From SCGC-AG-212-J23 sp035649175 (GTDB taxonomy: Bacteria; Pseudomonadota; Gammaproteobacteria; Burkholderiales; SG8-39), in the NCBI GenBank assembly GCA_035649175.1, contig DASRKB010000064.1, forward strand, positions 1-20,143: DNA of 20,143 nt, read 5' to 3'. This document shows positions 6,729 to 14,341 of this stretch, in pieces. The notes beneath the pieces were generated by a model that was not told the origin of the DNA, did no database searches, and saw nothing but the letters and a program-made list of their open reading frames with translations. A program made the translations under genes and the position numbers. How positions within the stretch are numbered: the first letter of the stretch is position 1; the number at the start of each line of letters is the position of its first letter.

Positions 6729-7427
6729 ATGCGGCGCGAGGAGCGGCTCATCGAAGCGGTGATCGGAAACCTCAAGCTCTTGCGGGGCGTCTCCCCGTCC
6801 CAGAGCGCGGCCGTGGCGGCGCAGTCCTGGACGCTCCCGCTCGCGCGCGGCCAGGCGCTGGTACGTCGCGAGCAGCGGCTGCCGGGCGTATGCGCGCTCG
6901 CTTACGGCGTGGTCAAGCTGAGCATCCCCGCCCGTACCGGCCTGGGGCGTGTCGTGCGCCTGGTGGCGGCCGGGCAGAGCTTCGGCGAATCGGCCGCCGT
7001 GCTGGCGCGGGCGGTTCCCTACGAGGCAGTGGCCGTGGCGCACTCCAAGGTCGTCGTCATTCCCTCGGCCGCCCTGTTCGGCCTGATCGAGCGCGATGCG
7101 CGCCTCGCCCGAGGCATGCTTCTCGTACTCGCCGAGCGAAATCTCGGTCTGCTGCAGGAGTTGCAGGGCGCGGGCGAGCGTCGCGGGCTGCAGCGGCTGG
7201 CGGCCTACGTGGACTCGCTCGCGGAGCCGGCGCCCGGAAACGGCGCCTGGCGCGCGAGTCTGCCGGGGACAAAAACCTTGGTCGCCTCGCGCCTGGGGAT
7301 GTCGAAGGAGACGCTCTCACGCCTCTTGGGCGCCCTCGCGCGGCGGGGCGTCATCGAAGTGTCGCGCCACGAGATCATCATCCTCGACCGTTCCGGCCTC
7401 ACCGCCCTCTTCGAGGAACGGGGTTGA
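6729..7427 (+). CDS. Crp/Fnr-family transcriptional regulator 1
   Basis: A 232-residue regulator with an N-terminal cyclic-nucleotide-binding-like beta-roll (about residues 25-125, including GQSFGESAAVL), a dimerisation helix, and a C-terminal winged helix-turn-helix (about 180-210). The recognition helix KETLSRLL contains the E-x-x-S-R pattern with which FNR reads TTGAT. There is a single cysteine (C55) and no N-terminal Cys cluster, so it is not a 4Fe-4S FNR; a DNR-like or other ligand-binding mode is possible. The start at 6729 fits the family N-terminus and lies downstream of two palindromes; an ATG at 6696 in the same frame is an alternative. Neither start has a strong ribosome binding site. 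It is divergent from the cytochrome operon and is followed by a paralogue. Confidence 0.9.
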   Translation: MRREERLIEAVIGNLKLLRGVSPSQSAAVAAQSWTLPLARGQALVRREQRLPGVCALAYGVVKLSIPARTGLGRVVRLVAAGQSFGESAAVLARAVPYEAVAVAHSKVVVIPSAALFGLIERDARLARGMLLVLAERNLGLLQELQGAGERRGLQRLAAYVDSLAEPAPGNGAWRASLPGTKTLVASRLGMSKETLSRLLGALARRGVIEVSRHEIIILDRSGLTALFEERG

Positions 7428-7437
7428 TCTAGCTCAA
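7424..7437. promoter_or_regulatory. Third FNR-type palindrome, between the two regulators
   Basis: TTGATCTAGCTCAA matches TTGAT-N4-ATCAA with one mismatch. It overlaps the stop codon of the first regulator and lies 82 bases upstream of the second regulator ATG. A regulator with an FNR-type recognition helix could control the second gene through it. Confidence 0.55.
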
Positions 7438-7519
7438 GGGCGGGCCTGCGTGGCTCGCCGAGGATTGACGCGTCGCGACCGCGCAGGGGGAACGTACGCC
7501 GAAAGTCGCACCGCGCTCG

Positions 7520-8215
7520 ATGAAGTCGGCGATCGCCGGCCTCGCGGCGTTTCGCGGCTTGCCGCGTGGGCCGCTTGCGGCTATTGCCGCGCACGCGCAC
7601 GCCGTCAGCGCGGCGCGCAACCAGGCCGTGGTGCGCGCCGGACAGGTCCTGCCCGGCGTGCTGGCGCTGCTCCGCGGGTCCCTGAAAGTCGCCCTGCCGC
7701 AAGGAGGACGGGTGCTGCGCCTGCTCCGTCCCGGGGAAAGCTTCGGCGAAGCGAACGTGCTGCTCGGCGCGCCATCGCAGCTCGACGTCGTGGCGCTTAC
7801 CGAAAGCACGGTGGGCGTGCTACCCGCCGAAGCGCTGCTCGGCCGGACCGAGAACGACGCCGGGTTCGCCCTGGGCATGGCCCGCACACTCGCGGCCCAG
7901 GTGCTCGCAGCGATCGTCGGCCTGGAGGAGAACGTTTCGCGCCACGGCGCGCAGCGCCTCGCCTCCTATCTCGAGTCCCTCGCGCCTTCTCGGGGCGGCG
8001 GCGCGTGCACCGTATCGCTGCCGGCGAGCAAGACCGTGATCGCTGCTCTCCTCGGCATCGAAAAGGAGACACTGTCGCGCCTGCTGCACGAGCTCAGCGC
8101 GCGGCAGCTGATCAGGGTATCGGGACGCCAGATCGCGATCCTCGACCGCGCTGGGCTCGCCCGGTCCATGCGCCCAGCAGCAGCGCCGGCACGAGGATCG
8201 CCCCGGCGAGGGTGA
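7520..8215 (+). CDS. Crp/Fnr-family transcriptional regulator 2 (paralogue)
   Basis: A 231-residue regulator with the same plan as its upstream neighbour: an N-terminal effector-type beta-roll (with GESFGEANVLLG at about 72-83) and a C-terminal helix-turn-helix with the FNR-like recognition helix KETLSRLL (E183, S186, R187). LPGVLALLRGSLKVAL aligns with LPGVCALAYGVVKLSI of the first regulator, so the two look like an old tandem duplication. It has one cysteine (C163) and no iron-sulfur motif. The start ATG at 7520 fits the alignment but has only a weak ribosome binding site. The last 104 bases overlap the 3' end of the convergent TRAP permease gene; the final 15-20 residues are low-complexity and probably not conserved. 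Confidence 0.9.
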   Translation: MKSAIAGLAAFRGLPRGPLAAIAAHAHAVSAARNQAVVRAGQVLPGVLALLRGSLKVALPQGGRVLRLLRPGESFGEANVLLGAPSQLDVVALTESTVGVLPAEALLGRTENDAGFALGMARTLAAQVLAAIVGLEENVSRHGAQRLASYLESLAPSRGGGACTVSLPASKTVIAALLGIEKETLSRLLHELSARQLIRVSGRQIAILDRAGLARSMRPAAAPARGSPRRG

Positions 8216-10103
8216 GCATCTCGGCGTGCCCGAGCGGCATGATGCCGCCGCCGGGCGCGGCGAGGAGGATGCCGCCGAGGCCCAGCGCCGCACGCAACGG
8301 CCACTCCAGCGCCCCGCCGCGGGCGAGCAGACCGATCCCGAGCTGCCAGCCCTGCAGCGCCGCGCAGAGAAAGACGATGCCGAGCGCCGCGCTCGCGCAC
8401 AGCCATGCCGTCTCCCACCAGGGCCCCTGCAGCACGAAGGCCGGGTTGAGCACGAAGAAGAACGGGATGAAGTAGATGATGCTGCCGACGATCATCGACT
8501 CCCAGGCGGTCCTCATCGGCGGCGCGCCGGCGATGCCCGCGGCGGCGAAGGAGGCGATCGCCACAGGCGGGGTGATCGAGGAGAGCATCCCCCAGTAGAA
8601 GACGAACATGTGCACCGCCATCTTGTTCAGCCCCGCCTTCTCGAGCGCGGGGCCGACCAGGATGGCGAGGAAGATGTAGCAGGCGGTGGTCGTGAGCCCG
8701 AGGCCGAGCACCATGCTGGTGATCGCCGCGAGCATGAGGAGGAGCAGCGCGCTGCCGCCCGCGAGCGCGAGCATGTCGTTCGCCAGGCTCGAGATCACGC
8801 CGGTGAGCGAGAACGCACCGATCAGCAGGCCGCAGCCCGCGAGAATGCCGACGAGCTCCACGAAGGTGCGGCCGTTCAGCTCGAGGAAACTCATCACCGT
8901 GGCCCACTTCCAGCGCTCCTTGCTGAAGACCTGGTTGAGCGCGATGAGGAGCAGCGCCGAGTAGAACGGCGCGTGGCTCTCTCGCTTCATGACGAGCAGC
9001 ATGTAGATGAGGAGCGCGATGACCAGCAGGTAGTACCAGCCCTCCTTCAGCGTGTCCCAGAGCCGCGGCAGCTCGGCGCGCGGCAGCCCCTGCAAGCCGT
9101 GGCGCGCCGCGTAGGCGTCGACCTGCATGAAGAGACCGAAGTAGTAAAGCGCCGCCGGCACCGCGGCGGCGAGCGCCACCTCGGCGTAGCTGATGTTGAG
9201 GAACTGCGCCATGACGAAGGCGGTCGCGCCCATGACGGGCGGCGCGAGCACCGCGCCGGTGGAGGCGCAAGCCTCGATCGCGGCGGCATAGGAAGCGCTG
9301 AAGCCGGTGCGCTTCATCACCGGGATCGTCATGGTCCCCGCGGTGAGAACGTTCGAGACGATCGAGCCCGACATCATGCCGAGCAGCGCGCTCGCGAAGA
9401 TGCATACCTTGGCGGCGCCGCCGCGGAATGTGCCGCACAGCGCGAACGCGAGGTTGATGAAGAACTTGCCGGCCCCGGTCATGACGAGCGCGGTGCCAAA
9501 CACGAGGAAGCCGATCACCGTCTCGGCGAAGGCCTGCAGCGGGATGCCGAGCACGCTCTCGATCGACAGCGCATGGTAGGCGCTCGCCTGCGCGAGCGTC
9601 GACTCGGCGCCGCGCAGCGGCCCCAGCCAGGCGGAATCGGCGAACACCGGGTAAAGCGAGAACGGCAGCACCGAGAGCATCAGGCCCCAGCCGCCGGTGC
9701 GACGCAGGCCCTCCATGAGGAGCGCCCAGATGAAGTAGCCCGCCCACACGATGTGCGCCGGCGCGCCGGTGTATTCCCAGCCGAGCTCCGCTGCTTTTCT
9801 AATGTTGAACAAGAGAACGAGGCTCACAAGGATCGTGAGCAGGAAAAGCGCCGCGTCGATCCACGGCACCCGGTCGACCGGCGAGCGGCGGCCGCCCGGG
9901 AAGAGCACGAACACGAACGGCAGCATCACCAGCACCAGCGCGTAGTAGTACTCGGTGTTGAGCGGCGTGAAGCCGACGAAGAACCGCAGGACGAACTGCT
10001 GGTTGACGCAGAGGAAGATGGTGAGGGCGGCGGCGCCGGCGAGCGCCCAGCGCCAGCCGCCGCGGAGCGCCCGGACCCGGACGGCCTCCGCTTCTGCCTG
10101 CAC
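8112..10103 (-). CDS. TRAP transporter fused permease (DctQ-DctM type)
   Basis: A 663-residue inner-membrane permease with many hydrophobic helices, matching fused TRAP permeases in which the small (DctQ-like) and large (DctM-like) subunits are one chain. The DctM part includes MMSGSIVSNVLTAGTMTIPVMKRTGFS and SITPPVAIASFAAAGIAGA blocks that are characteristic of the fused family. Fused permeases normally work with TAXI-type binding proteins, and such a gene lies 6 bases upstream. The start is GTG at 10103 with no strong ribosome binding site, suggesting translational coupling. The C-terminal tail after the last helix is short, basic and overlaps the convergent regulator gene by 104 bases. Substrate is unknown; C4-dicarboxylates or other organic acids are typical of the family. 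Confidence 0.93.
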   Translation of the reverse strand: MQAEAEAVRVRALRGGWRWALAGAAALTIFLCVNQQFVLRFFVGFTPLNTEYYYALVLVMLPFVFVLFPGGRRSPVDRVPWIDAALFLLTILVSLVLLFNIRKAAELGWEYTGAPAHIVWAGYFIWALLMEGLRRTGGWGLMLSVLPFSLYPVFADSAWLGPLRGAESTLAQASAYHALSIESVLGIPLQAFAETVIGFLVFGTALVMTGAGKFFINLAFALCGTFRGGAAKVCIFASALLGMMSGSIVSNVLTAGTMTIPVMKRTGFSASYAAAIEACASTGAVLAPPVMGATAFVMAQFLNISYAEVALAAAVPAALYYFGLFMQVDAYAARHGLQGLPRAELPRLWDTLKEGWYYLLVIALLIYMLLVMKRESHAPFYSALLLIALNQVFSKERWKWATVMSFLELNGRTFVELVGILAGCGLLIGAFSLTGVISSLANDMLALAGGSALLLLMLAAITSMVLGLGLTTTACYIFLAILVGPALEKAGLNKMAVHMFVFYWGMLSSITPPVAIASFAAAGIAGAPPMRTAWESMIVGSIIYFIPFFFVLNPAFVLQGPWWETAWLCASAALGIVFLCAALQGWQLGIGLLARGGALEWPLRAALGLGGILLAAPGGGIMPLGHAEMLTLAGAILVPALLLGAWTGRAQRGRGSRSGVPIP

Positions 10104-10109
10104 GCGCCG

Positions 10110-11252
10110 CTACTCGAAGATCGGATCCATGCCGGCCTTCTCGAGCGCCGCGCCGCGGGCCTTGAGCCAACCCTTGCGGAACGCGTCGGTGTCATCCGGC
10201 GGGTTCGACTTGAGGTAGCCGCTCCACGAGGCCGCGAGGGCCTGCTGGCGCTTGAGGAGCGCCTGGTTGTGCGCTTCGTGCTCCGCCTTCCACACACCCG
10301 CCTCCTTGAGAGCGCGCACCGTGCCCTCGTGGTAGGGCAGCGCCCACTGGAGGATCTGGCGCTTGAGCTCGAGGCCGTCGGCGCCGGGCGCCGCGTCCTT
10401 GTAGCCGTCGTAGTTCTCGATCATCGCCTTGGCGATGCCGTAGACGACGTCGGCGGGCTGCTGGGCGTAGGCCATGAAGATGGGGTAAGGGTAGTTCGGC
10501 AGCTCGACCGGGCTGTCCTTCGTGATGCCGACGCCGCAGGTGGCCTTGTGCGGCGCGTAGTAGGGACCGAACTTGCGCAGGCGCTCCCAGCCGGCCTTGT
10601 CGGCTGCGGGCGTGGGCGGATATAGGAGACCGCGCGGCGAAGCTTCCGCCTCCTTCGCCTGGCCGGAGATGGTCGAGGCGATCGCCGCGTCCACCTCGTT
10701 GTTGATGATGCCCTTCCACATCGCGCCGTAGCTCGAGAACTCGACGAGCTTGACGTCGTTCCTGGTCAGGCCGCCGAAGGCGAGGATGGCGAAGGCGTTC
10801 TGGTTGAGCGCCGGGGAACCGACCACCATGCCGATGCGCTTGCCCTTGAGGTCCCGGACCTGCTTGACGCCGGTGTCCTTGGCGACGCCGAGCGAGATCG
10901 CGTTGCACGCGCTCGAGGCGAGGATGAGGCGCAGCGGCTGCGGGCCCCAATCCTTCACGCCGAACTCGAACACGCCCTCCTGGGCGAAGTAGACGCCGAT
11001 GCCCATCGCGGAGGCCTGGGCCCGGCCAGCCTTGAGCGGCGCGAGCCGCGCCACGTCGTTGCCCGCGGGCAGGACGCGCAGGTCGGTTCCCTGCTTGTCC
11101 TTGAAGGTCTTGCCGACGGCGACGGCGATGTTGAAGCCCGAGGAGCCGGTGTCGTACGCGGTGAAGGTGAGCGTCGGGGGCAGCTTCTGGGCATGGGCGG
11201 AAAAGGCGACGGCGAGCGCGGCGACGGCGCCGGCGGCAAAGCGGACGTTCAT
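10110..11252 (-). CDS. TAXI-family TRAP transporter solute-binding protein
   Basis: Periplasmic binding protein for the adjacent TRAP permease, 380 residues. A signal peptide ends near SAHA/Q (residue 21). The mature protein carries the TAXI-family features YDTGSSGFNIAVAVG near its N-terminus, then a DLKGKRIGMVVGSPALN block and a C-terminal helical region. ATG at 11252 is chosen over GTG at 11258 because AGGAGG lies seven bases before the ATG but only one base before the GTG. The gene lies 40 bases after DUF2237, and an extended -10-like element sits in that gap, so it may be read both from the threonine operon and from its own promoter. The ligand cannot be told from sequence. Confidence 0.93.
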   Translation of the reverse strand: MNVRFAAGAVAALAVAFSAHAQKLPPTLTFTAYDTGSSGFNIAVAVGKTFKDKQGTDLRVLPAGNDVARLAPLKAGRAQASAMGIGVYFAQEGVFEFGVKDWGPQPLRLILASSACNAISLGVAKDTGVKQVRDLKGKRIGMVVGSPALNQNAFAILAFGGLTRNDVKLVEFSSYGAMWKGIINNEVDAAIASTISGQAKEAEASPRGLLYPPTPAADKAGWERLRKFGPYYAPHKATCGVGITKDSPVELPNYPYPIFMAYAQQPADVVYGIAKAMIENYDGYKDAAPGADGLELKRQILQWALPYHEGTVRALKEAGVWKAEHEAHNQALLKRQQALAASWSGYLKSNPPDDTDAFRKGWLKARGAALEKAGMDPIFE

Positions 11253-11274
11253 GGGCACTCCTCCTCTGCCCGGA

Positions 11275-11283
11275 ACTCTAGCA
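11275..11283 (-). promoter_or_regulatory. Extended -10-like element upstream of the TRAP genes
   Basis: The minus strand reads TGCTAGAGT: a TG-n extension followed by TAGAGT (4 of 6 to TATAAT). It lies about 22 bases before the binding-protein ATG, leaving a short leader that contains the AGGAGG site at 11265-11260. It may give the transporter its own transcription start. Confidence 0.35.
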
Positions 11284-11292
11284 CGCCCACGG

Positions 11293-11661
11293 CTACTGGA
11301 GATCGAGGGCGTAGCGCTTGAGCGCGGAGAGCGGCACGTAGTTGAGCACTTCCTCGTGCGTGGACTCGAGCACGACCCGGGGCGGCTTACCCGCCTCCCA
11401 GGCTTCGATCCAGCGCAGGACGTGCAGGCACCAGCGCTCGCCGGCCTTGAGACCGCGGAAGCGCAGGTCCGGCTGCGGCGTGACGAGGTCGTTGCCCTTG
11501 CTCACACTGAAATCGAGGAACTCCTGCGTCACCACCACGCACACGAGGTGCGCCACGCCGTCGTTCGCGTGCGTCGCGCACATGCCGTCCCGGAAGTAGC
11601 CGGTGAGCGGCGCGTAGCTGCAGGCGCGCAGCTCGCCACCGAGGACGTTCTTCTCGCTCAT
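11293..11661 (-). CDS. DUF2237 family protein
   Basis: A 122-residue soluble protein recognisable as DUF2237 by NVLGGELRACSYAPLTGYFRDG at the start, then TQEFLDFSVSKGNDL, then LKAGERWCLHVLRW and VVLESTHEEVL. Cysteines at the conserved positions (CSYAP, MCATHAND, WCLHVL) are kept. The family has no established biochemical function known to me. ATG at 11661 overlaps the thrC stop as ATGA, so it is translationally coupled to threonine synthase. The length is full for the family. Confidence 0.9.
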   Translation of the reverse strand: MSEKNVLGGELRACSYAPLTGYFRDGMCATHANDGVAHLVCVVVTQEFLDFSVSKGNDLVTPQPDLRFRGLKAGERWCLHVLRWIEAWEAGKPPRVVLESTHEEVLNYVPLSALKRYALDLQ

Positions 11662-13031
11662 GCGCTTTCGATGATCCGCTTGAGTACGCCGACGTCGTTC
11701 GGAATCACGCGGAAGCGCTGCGGCAGCTTCTCGAGGCCCGCGAGCTCCGCGGGACGCTCGGGCTCGCGGCCAAGCGCGGCGCGGATGGTCTCGGCGAACT
11801 TTGCCGGCAGCGCGGTCTCGAGGCAGATCATGGGCACGGCGGGCTCGCGGTGCTCCAGGCCGACCTTCACACCATCCGCGGTGTGCGGATCGATCATCGT
11901 GCCGTACTTCTCGAAGATCTTCCTGATGACGGAAAGGCGATCGGCATGCGTGCTTTTGCCCGAGGCGAATACCGGGTCGCGGGTGAAAGCCGCGCCCGAC
12001 AGGTCGATCTCGCCCGTCTCCGCAAGCCGGCGCCAGAGTCCGCGCACGCGCGCCCCGTCGCGTCCCGCGAGCTCGAACGCGTAGCGCTCGAAGTTCGAGG
12101 CGCGCGAGATGTCCATCGACGGGCTGGAGGTCTCCTTCGCCGACTTGCGCACCTGGTATTTCCCGGTGCGAAAGAAGCGGTCGAGCACGTCGTTTTCGTT
12201 CGTCGCGAGCACGAGGCGCCGCACCGGCAGCCCCATGCGATGCGCCACATAGCCGGCGTAGATATTGCCGAAGTTGCCCGAGGGCACGGCGAAGGAGACG
12301 CGCTGCGCGTCGCTGGAGGTCGCGGCGAAATAGCCCTTGAAGTAGTACACCACCTGCGCTGCCACCCGCGCCCAGTTGATGGAGTTCACCGCCCCGATGT
12401 GCTGGCGCTCCTTGAACGCCGCGTCGGCGTTCACCGCCTTCACGAGGTCCTGGCAGTCGTCGAAGACGCCCTCGACCGCGAGGTTGTGGATGTTCGCGTC
12501 CTGCAGCGAGAACATCTGCGCCCGCTGGAACGGGCTCATGCGGTTGTGCGGCGAGAGCATGAAGATCTGAATGCGCGGCTTGCCGCGCATGGCGTGCTCG
12601 GCGGCTGAGCCGGTATCGCCGGAGGTCGCGCCGAGTATCCTCAAGTAGTCGTTACGTCGTGAAAGCGACTGCTCGAACAGCCCCCCCAGGAGCTGCAGCG
12701 CGATGTCCTTGAAGGCGAGCGTCGGGCCGTTGGAGAGGCCGAGCAGATGCAGCCCCGGCTCCAGCGTCTTGAGCGGCGTGATGTCGGCGCTGCCGAAAAC
12801 CCGCGCGCTGTAGGCCCGGCGTACGAGCGCCTCGAGCTCGGGGACCTCGTCGATGAACAGGCCGAGGATGGCGCAGGCGAGATCCGCGTAGCTTTTCCCC
12901 CTGAGCTCCGAAAGCTTCGCTTTCGGAAATTCCGCGGGGACGTAGAGCCCGCCGTCGGGCGCGAGGCCCTCGAGCAGGATCTCGCTGAAGCGTCGGGCGG
13001 GCGCCTCGCCGCGGGTGGAGATGTATTGCAC
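11658..13031 (-). CDS. thrC: Threonine synthase
   Basis: PLP enzyme converting O-phospho-L-homoserine to threonine in the cytoplasm. The 457-residue product has the N-terminal threonine-synthase domain beginning MQYISTRGEAPARRFSEILLEGLAPDGGLYVP. The PLP lysine is K108 in GPTLAFKDIALQLLGG, and the phosphate-loop block ILGATSGDTGSAAEHAM follows. The long form (about 450 residues or more) matches the proteobacterial type. The start is GTG at 13031, because the conserved N-terminus begins there and its first base is the last base of the hom stop (TAGTG). The stop overlaps the DUF2237 ATG. A perfect 9-bp hairpin with a 3-base loop lies in the early coding region. Confidence 0.97.
   Translation of the reverse strand: MQYISTRGEAPARRFSEILLEGLAPDGGLYVPAEFPKAKLSELRGKSYADLACAILGLFIDEVPELEALVRRAYSARVFGSADITPLKTLEPGLHLLGLSNGPTLAFKDIALQLLGGLFEQSLSRRNDYLRILGATSGDTGSAAEHAMRGKPRIQIFMLSPHNRMSPFQRAQMFSLQDANIHNLAVEGVFDDCQDLVKAVNADAAFKERQHIGAVNSINWARVAAQVVYYFKGYFAATSSDAQRVSFAVPSGNFGNIYAGYVAHRMGLPVRRLVLATNENDVLDRFFRTGKYQVRKSAKETSSPSMDISRASNFERYAFELAGRDGARVRGLWRRLAETGEIDLSGAAFTRDPVFASGKSTHADRLSVIRKIFEKYGTMIDPHTADGVKVGLEHREPAVPMICLETALPAKFAETIRAALGREPERPAELAGLEKLPQRFRVIPNDVGVLKRIIESA
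12907..12927. repeat. Perfect 9-bp inverted repeat inside thrC
   Basis: Arms TCCGAAAGC (12907-12915) and GCTTTCGGA (12919-12927) surround the loop TTC. It lies about 105-125 bases into thrC, in codons for EFPKAKLSE. There is no adjacent U-tract, so it is not an obvious terminator. It may be a chance product of codon choice, or a structure that slows early translation. Confidence 0.4.
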
Positions 13032-14341
13032 TAAAGAAGCGTTTCGAGCCTTAGCCGGGTGACCTTGCCCACCACCGTCGGCAGGCGCTCGATGCGCTCG
13101 ATGGCGCGCTCGACGTTCTTCTCGAGAGCGAGGTGGGTGAGCATGACGATATCGACGCGGCTCTCGCCCGCACCGGGCTCCTTCTGCACCATCGCGTCGA
13201 TCGAGATGCGCGACTCGGCGAGGATGCGCGTGATGCGGGCCAGCACGCCAGGCTTGTCGATGACGCGCATGCGCAGGTAGTAGCAGGTCTGTATCTCGGA
13301 AACGTCGAGCACCGGGACGTCGGAGAGCTGGTCGGGCTGGAAGGCGAGGTGCGGCACGCGGTGCTCGGGGTCGGCGGTGATGAGGCGCGTGACGTCCACG
13401 AGGTCGGCGACCACCGCGCTCGCGGTGGGCTGCGCGCCCGCGCCCGCGCCGTAGTAGAGCGTCGGGCCCACGGCGTCTCCCTTCACCAGGATCGCGTTCA
13501 TGACGCCTTCCACGTTCGCGATGAGCCGGCGCGCGGGGACGAGCGTCGGATGCACGCGCAGCTCGATGCCTTTCGCCGCGCGCTTGGTGATGCCGAGGAG
13601 CTTGATGCGGTAGCCGAGCTCCTCGGCGTACCCGATGTCCGCACGCGTAAGGTTCTTTATGCCCTCTCTGAAACATCGATCCAGCTGCATCGGGATGCCG
13701 AACGCGAGCGCCGAGAGAATAGTGAGCTTGTGCGAGGCGTCGACGCCCTCGATGTCGAAGGTGGGATCGGCCTCGGCATAGCCGCGCGCCTGCGCGTCGG
13801 CGAGCGCCGCCTCGAACGCCAGGCCCTTGTCGCGCATCTCGGAGAGGATGAAGTTCGAGGTGCCGTTGATGATGCCGGCGATCCACTCGATGCGGTTGGC
13901 GGTCAGGCCCTCGCGCAGCGCCTTGATGATCGGCACGCCGCCCGCGACCGCGGCCTCGAAGGCGACCATCACGCCCTTCTTCTGGGCGGCCTTGAAGATG
14001 CGGTTGCCGTGCGTGGCGAGCAGCGCCTTGTTCGCCGTCACCACGTGCTTGCCGCTGGCGATGGCCTCGAGCACGAGCTCCTTCGCCACGCGCGTGCCGC
14101 CGATCAGCTCGACGACGATGTCGATGTCCGGCGAGCGCGCCACGGCGAAAGCGTCGGAAACGATCTTCGCTTTTCTTCCAACAATGGATTTTGCTTTCTT
14201 GACTTCCCTGTCCGCCACCTGCGTGATGGTGATCGCCCGCCCGGCGCGCCGGCGGATCTCGCCGGCGTTGCGGTTGAGGACCTCCCAGGTGCCGCCGCCG
14301 ACCGTCCCGATGCCGAGAAGGCCGACGCGGATCGGCTTCAA
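13031..14341 (-). CDS. hom: Homoserine dehydrogenase
   Basis: NAD(P)-dependent reduction of aspartate semialdehyde to homoserine, the branch point to threonine and methionine. The 436-residue product has an N-terminal nucleotide-binding motif (GLLGIGTVGGGT, about residues 7-18), catalytic-domain blocks KHVVTANKALLA and EADPTFDIEGVDASHK, and a C-terminal ACT domain (about 350-430, including YYLRMRVIDKPGVLARIT), which usually mediates feedback by threonine. No aspartokinase domain is fused. The start is TTG at 14341, overlapping the aminotransferase stop as TTGA, with an AGGAG just upstream. No ATG or GTG gives the conserved N-terminus KPIRVGLLG. Its neighbours are the aminotransferase before and thrC after, a common betaproteobacterial order. 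Confidence 0.97.
   Translation of the reverse strand: MKPIRVGLLGIGTVGGGTWEVLNRNAGEIRRRAGRAITITQVADREVKKAKSIVGRKAKIVSDAFAVARSPDIDIVVELIGGTRVAKELVLEAIASGKHVVTANKALLATHGNRIFKAAQKKGVMVAFEAAVAGGVPIIKALREGLTANRIEWIAGIINGTSNFILSEMRDKGLAFEAALADAQARGYAEADPTFDIEGVDASHKLTILSALAFGIPMQLDRCFREGIKNLTRADIGYAEELGYRIKLLGITKRAAKGIELRVHPTLVPARRLIANVEGVMNAILVKGDAVGPTLYYGAGAGAQPTASAVVADLVDVTRLITADPEHRVPHLAFQPDQLSDVPVLDVSEIQTCYYLRMRVIDKPGVLARITRILAESRISIDAMVQKEPGAGESRVDIVMLTHLALEKNVERAIERIERLPTVVGKVTRLRLETLL

Noticed and set aside
6579..7043. N-terminal extension of the class I cytochrome reading frame
   Set aside because: The frame is open to 7043 but runs antisense through the regulator gene. The ATG at 6578 has a good ribosome binding site and begins a signal peptide.
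8226..10625. Long plus-strand open frame of nearly 800 codons opposite the TRAP genes
   Set aside because: It mirrors the two TRAP genes in a GC-rich region, is dominated by Arg, Glu, His and Ala, and shows no domain. The minus-strand proteins are clearly recognisable families.
13032..13886. Longer thrC frame reaching far into hom
   Set aside because: The conserved threonine synthase N-terminus begins at GTG 13031; the residues before it are a frame-shifted reading of hom.
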